The notes under the pieces are model-generated. The model saw nothing but the letters and a program-made list of their open reading frames with translations, ran no database searches and was not told the DNA's origin. The position numbers and the translations under genes were made by a program. A stretch of DNA of 8,093 nt from Pseudomonadota bacterium (GTDB lineage Bacteria; Pseudomonadota; Alphaproteobacteria; Acetobacterales; Acetobacteraceae). The DNA is taken from assembly GCA_021808205.1 (NCBI GenBank), contig JAKBCD010000052.1:1-8093 (forward strand), given 5' to 3'. This document shows positions 5,360 through 8,093 of this stretch, one piece after another; the first letter of the stretch is position 1, and every line of letters starts with the position of its first letter.

Positions 5360-6649
5360 TCAGCTTTTCCGGGGTTTGTTCACCTGCCGCGCACGGCCCA
5401 GCGCCAGCGCGTGATCCGGCACATTCTGGTTGATGACGGACCCGGCGGCGATGAGCGCGCCATCCCCCACTGAAACTGGCGCCACCAGGGCGGTGTTGGA
5501 GCCGATGAAGGCGTTGGCGCCGATCTTTGTGCGGTGTTTGGCCTTGCCGTCGTAATTGCAGGTGATGGTGCCGGCGCCAACATTCGTGCCCGCGCCGACT
5601 TCTGAATCGCCCAGATAGGTGAGGTGATTGGCCTTAACCCCTTTGCCGAGCTTTGCCGCCTTCACTTCCACGAAATTGCCAATATGCACGCCCTCGCCAA
5701 GCTCAGCGCCGGGGCGCAGCCGCGCATAGGGGCCAATGATGGCGCCGGAACTGACAACGCAGCCTTCCAGATGCGAGAACGCCTTGATTTCCACATTGGC
5801 GTCGATTTTCACGCCCGGGCCGAACACCACATGCGGGCCGATGACCGTGTCCGCCCCGATCTCGGTATCGGCGGCGAAAAACACGGTTTCAGGGGCTTGC
5901 AGGGTAACGCCTGCCGCCATGTGATGCGCCCGCGCACGGGTTTGAAAAGCGGCTTCCGCCTGCGCCAGCTCGGCGCGGGAATTCACGCCGAGGCATTCAT
6001 CGTAGGGCGCGTTGAGGGCAGCGACATTGATGCCGTCCTCCCGCGCCAGGGCGGCGATGTCTGTAAGGTAGTATTCGCCCTTGGCGTTGTTGTTGCCCAC
6101 GCGGGCCAGCCAGTCCCGCATATCCGCGCCGCGCGCGGCCATGCCGCCGGCATTGCAGAAGGAAATGGCGCGCTCCGCCTCCGTCGCGTCGATATATTCG
6201 ACGATGCGGGCGAGGTAGGGGCCGTCCATCACCAGCCGCCCATATCTGGCGGCGTCTGGCGGGGTCATGCCCAGCAGCACCAGCCCGGCATCGCCCGCGT
6301 TCAGCCGTTCCAGCAGGGCGCGCATGGTCTCCACCGAGACCAGCGGATTATCGGCGTAGAACACCGCCACCGGGCCTTCACCGAAAAACGCCTCTGCCTG
6401 CATGGTGGCATGGGCGGTGCCCAGACGCTCGCGCTGCACGGCCACGGCGTGCGGGGCGGCAAGCTGTTCCAGCGTCGGCATGTCCGGCCCCACCACCACG
6501 GCCACGCGGTCGAACACCTGCTCGGCTGCGCGAATGAGGTGGGTGAGCATCGGCTGCCCCGCGATCTTATGCGCGGCCTTGGGCAGGGCGGATTTCATCC
6601 GCGTGCCAAGCCCGGCGGCAATGATGATGGCGGTGCTTTGCATGGTCAT
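5360..6649 (-). CDS. glmU: Bifunctional UDP-GlcNAc pyrophosphorylase / glucosamine-1-phosphate acetyltransferase
   Basis: This cytoplasmic enzyme of 429 residues makes UDP-GlcNAc, the precursor of peptidoglycan and lipopolysaccharide, by acetylating glucosamine-1-phosphate and then transferring UMP. The N-terminal uridylyltransferase half has AAGLGTRMKSALPK (11-24), GTAHA (78-82), the metal-binding Asp100 in YADNPL, YGRLV (136-140), CNAGGM (165-170), NNNAKGEYYLTD (186-197) and VNSR (222-225). The C-terminal half is a left-handed beta helix of hexapeptide repeats (about 248-410) with RLRPG (310-314), EVKAAKLGKG (328-337), NHLTYLGD (341-348) and CNYDG (364-368), so both active sites look complete. 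It is slightly shorter than the roughly 456 residues of E. coli GlmU. The ATG at 6649 overlaps the NIPSNAP stop as ATGA; an ATG at 6643 is an alternative. No Shine-Dalgarno is evident, so coupling to the upstream gene is likely. Confidence 0.96.
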   Translation of the reverse strand: MTMQSTAIIIAAGLGTRMKSALPKAAHKIAGQPMLTHLIRAAEQVFDRVAVVVGPDMPTLEQLAAPHAVAVQRERLGTAHATMQAEAFFGEGPVAVFYADNPLVSVETMRALLERLNAGDAGLVLLGMTPPDAARYGRLVMDGPYLARIVEYIDATEAERAISFCNAGGMAARGADMRDWLARVGNNNAKGEYYLTDIAALAREDGINVAALNAPYDECLGVNSRAELAQAEAAFQTRARAHHMAAGVTLQAPETVFFAADTEIGADTVIGPHVVFGPGVKIDANVEIKAFSHLEGCVVSSGAIIGPYARLRPGAELGEGVHIGNFVEVKAAKLGKGVKANHLTYLGDSEVGAGTNVGAGTITCNYDGKAKHRTKIGANAFIGSNTALVAPVSVGDGALIAAGSVINQNVPDHALALGRARQVNKPRKS

Positions 6650-6966
6650 TTGGCGCTGAAGAAGGGCGTTTCCCGCGCGAGCTTGTTTTCCATGGAGATA
6701 AACCCGTCCAGCTTCGCAACTTCGGAGAGGAATTTCGTCCAATTCGGCTCCTGCGCCAGGGCGTTGCGGCGCGCCTCGCGGTCGGCCTGGCTCTCATAGC
6801 GCCAGATGTGCACCACCTGGTGCAACTCACCTTCGATGGTGGTGTAGAAGCCCAGGCAGTCACCCAGATGTTTCTGCTGCAAGGGCCAGGCGAGGTCCTC
6901 GTAGAGCTTCAGCCAGGCCTGCATCTTGCCGGGCTGGAACTTATAGGTGCGGATATCCACGATCAT
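6646..6966 (-). CDS. NIPSNAP-family protein
   Basis: This is a 106-residue soluble protein that matches a single NIPSNAP domain along its whole length. Its pattern is VDIRTYKFQPGKM (3-15), a GFYTTIEGELHQVVHIWRYES stretch (39-59), ADREARRNAL (61-70) and a Trp (75) in NWTKFL. The fold is a dimeric alpha+beta ferredoxin-like barrel. Bacterial NIPSNAP proteins have no agreed function, and the mitochondrial ones act in mitophagy signalling, which does not apply here. The ATG at 6966 follows a GGAA, and the gap to the tyrC stop is 12 bases. Its own stop lies inside the glmU start (ATGA). Its position in a biosynthetic unit suggests co-expression with tyrC and glmU, but no partner reaction can be inferred. 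No signal peptide or membrane segment is present. Confidence 0.88.
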   Translation of the reverse strand: MIVDIRTYKFQPGKMQAWLKLYEDLAWPLQQKHLGDCLGFYTTIEGELHQVVHIWRYESQADREARRNALAQEPNWTKFLSEVAKLDGFISMENKLARETPFFSAK

Positions 6967-6978
6967 GAAGCTATTTCC

Positions 6979-7863
6979 TCAGGCTTGTTTGATGTCGATC
7001 AGGTTTTTGCGGATCTTGCGGCTGCGGTTGATCCGGTCTTCGATGTAGTTTGTATCGCCCCAGCGCACCGCGCGCGCCATGGCCTGTGCATCTTCGGAGA
7101 AACGGGAGAACATCTCCAGCAGCGCGTCTTTATTGTTAACGAAAATATCCCGCCACATCACCGGGTCGGATGCCGCGATGCGCGTGAAATCCCTAAAGCC
7201 CGTGGCGGCGAATTGCAGAACCTCATCGCGGGTTTCATCCGCCAGATCGTCCGCCGTGCCGCAGATGGTGAAGGCGATGAGATGCGGCAGATGCGACACG
7301 ATGGCGAGCACGCGGTCGTGATGCTCGGCCCCCATGCGCGCCGTGCGCGCCCCCAGCGTTTGCCAAAGCGCCTGGATTTTCGCTGTAGCGTCCTCATTGC
7401 CGTTTTCTGGGGTGAGCAGGCACCAGCGGCCTTCGAACAAATTGGGCACACCGGCATCGGGGCCGGAGAATTCGGTGCCGGCCATCGGGTGCGCGGGCAC
7501 GAAGAACACGCCCTCCGGCACGAAGGGGCTAACATCGCGGATGACGGATTGCTTGGTGGAGCCGACATCCGAGAGAATACAACCCGCCGCCAGGTGCGGG
7601 GCGATAGTTTCCGCGATGGCCGCGAAACTGCCAACCGGCGTGCAGAGAATCACGCCATCGGCACCTTCCACAGCCTGCGCCGCGTCCGCCACATATTCAT
7701 CACCAAGCCCCAGCTCCTCGGCGCGTTTCAGATGCGCGGGGTCAGCATCGGAGATGACCAGATGCCCCACCGTGCCGGGATGCAGCTTCAACGCGCCCGC
7801 GATGGAAGCGCCGATATGGCCAATGCCGATCAGCACCAGCCGTTTGAACAGCACCTCAGCCAT
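6979..7863 (-). CDS. tyrC: Prephenate/arogenate (cyclohexadienyl) dehydrogenase, TyrA/TyrC family
   Basis: This is a 294-residue NAD(P)-dependent enzyme that oxidatively decarboxylates prephenate (or arogenate) on the way to tyrosine. The N-terminal Rossmann domain has GIGHIGAS (13-20), and an acidic residue after the second strand (Asp39, VISDAD), which favours NAD over NADP. DVGSTK (99-104) and HPMAGTE (125-131) follow. The helical C-terminal domain has SHLPHLIA (190-197), with His191 and His194, and [16 protein letters not shown] (222-237). There is no fused chorismate mutase or ACT domain, so this is the monofunctional form and feedback control by an attached domain is not expected. Whether it prefers prephenate or arogenate cannot be read from sequence. 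The ATG at 7863 overlaps the end of hisC by eight bases; hisC-tyrC adjacency is common in alphaproteobacteria and fits the need for an aromatic aminotransferase. Confidence 0.93.
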   Translation of the reverse strand: MAEVLFKRLVLIGIGHIGASIAGALKLHPGTVGHLVISDADPAHLKRAEELGLGDEYVADAAQAVEGADGVILCTPVGSFAAIAETIAPHLAAGCILSDVGSTKQSVIRDVSPFVPEGVFFVPAHPMAGTEFSGPDAGVPNLFEGRWCLLTPENGNEDATAKIQALWQTLGARTARMGAEHHDRVLAIVSHLPHLIAFTICGTADDLADETRDEVLQFAATGFRDFTRIAASDPVMWRDIFVNNKDALLEMFSRFSEDAQAMARAVRWGDTNYIEDRINRSRKIRKNLIDIKQA

Positions 7864-8093
7864 GACAGAACTCAGTCAGAAGCTCGGCCACGCGGCTGCA
7901 TTCTTCCGATGTGCCGATGGTGATGCGCAGGCAATGCGGCAGGCCGTAGGATTTTACTTGCCGCACGATAATGCCGTGGCGGCGCAAATGCGCATCCGCA
8001 GCACTTGCGCGCGCGGTGGTGACGAAATCCACCAGGATGAAATTCGCCTCGGATGGGGTCACACGCAGCCCGGCCTGGGTTAGCCGCTCAGCC
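7856..8093 (-). CDS. hisC: Histidinol-phosphate/aromatic aminotransferase HisC, C-terminal part only
   Basis: The last 79 or so codons of a PLP-dependent class I/II aminotransferase are present; the rest, including the PLP-binding lysine, lies to the right of the window. The visible residues begin [20 protein letters not shown], continue to LVDF, then [29 protein letters not shown]. This is the typical HisC C-terminal domain: an 'S.aNF' strand, then 'RG.ivR....yglp..lRitiGt' with the substrate- and carboxylate-binding Arg in LRIT. HisC transaminates imidazole acetol phosphate in histidine synthesis, and many HisC proteins also act on prephenate or aromatic keto acids. Its overlap with tyrC favours an aromatic role here, as inference. 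The first codon in the window is incomplete, at position 8093. Confidence 0.9.
   Translation of the reverse strand, partial: AERLTQAGLRVTPSEANFILVDFVTTARASAADAHLRRHGIIVRQVKSYGLPHCLRITIGTSEECSRVAELLTEFCHG

Noticed and set aside
5624..6799. Long open plus-strand frame (about 391 codons) opposite glmU and the NIPSNAP gene
   Set aside because: The translation is His/Gly/Arg-rich with no family pattern and covers two genes with clear motifs on the other strand. It is a by-product of high GC and codon bias.
6808..7923. Long open plus-strand frame (about 371 codons) opposite tyrC and its neighbours
   Set aside because: No recognisable domain, composition typical of an antisense shadow, and it crosses three real genes including the NIPSNAP/tyrC and tyrC/hisC junctions.

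Overview
This window looks like ordinary chromosomal DNA of a GC-rich alphaproteobacterium. An affiliation near Rhodospirillales/Acetobacteraceae is plausible but not proven by this much sequence. The pointers are a HpnL-type (hopanoid-associated) membrane protein end, an ftsE-ftsX-ydcF-plsC gene order with a divergently transcribed MJ0042-type zinc-ribbon gene, and a hisC-tyrC overlap. Genes are packed tightly, with many start/stop overlaps. No RNA gene, insertion sequence, CRISPR array, prophage piece or attachment site was seen, and no stretch over 300 bases lacks a gene.

Left block, plus strand (1-1783): the last 74 codons of a HpnL/UPF0104-type membrane protein; a small GlsB/YeaQ/YmgE-family membrane protein with a strong ribosome binding site; a hairpin terminator; then a YbjJ-like major facilitator transporter. 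The transporter converges on the next block, and the two opposing genes share a single TTAA as both stop codons.

Central block, minus strand (1780-4655): ftsE, ftsX, a DUF218/YdcF-like protein and a PlsC-type lysophosphatidate acyltransferase, read in that order with overlaps or gaps of only a few bases. FtsEX is the ABC-type complex that controls septal peptidoglycan hydrolysis. The last two genes are envelope-related, so the unit looks like a cell-envelope and division operon. Facing away from ftsE is a 182-residue zinc-ribbon protein with one transmembrane helix. The 146 bases between the two starts must hold the promoters for both directions.

Right block, minus strand (5360-8093): hisC (C-terminal part only), tyrC (prephenate/arogenate dehydrogenase), a NIPSNAP-family protein and glmU, again with overlaps or very short gaps. 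This joins late aromatic amino acid synthesis (and transamination by HisC) to UDP-GlcNAc synthesis, through a small protein of unknown role.

No new biological system is evident. The observations most worth checking are the NIPSNAP gene coupled to glmU, the envelope operon architecture with its divergent zinc-ribbon partner, and the terminatorless convergent gene ends.
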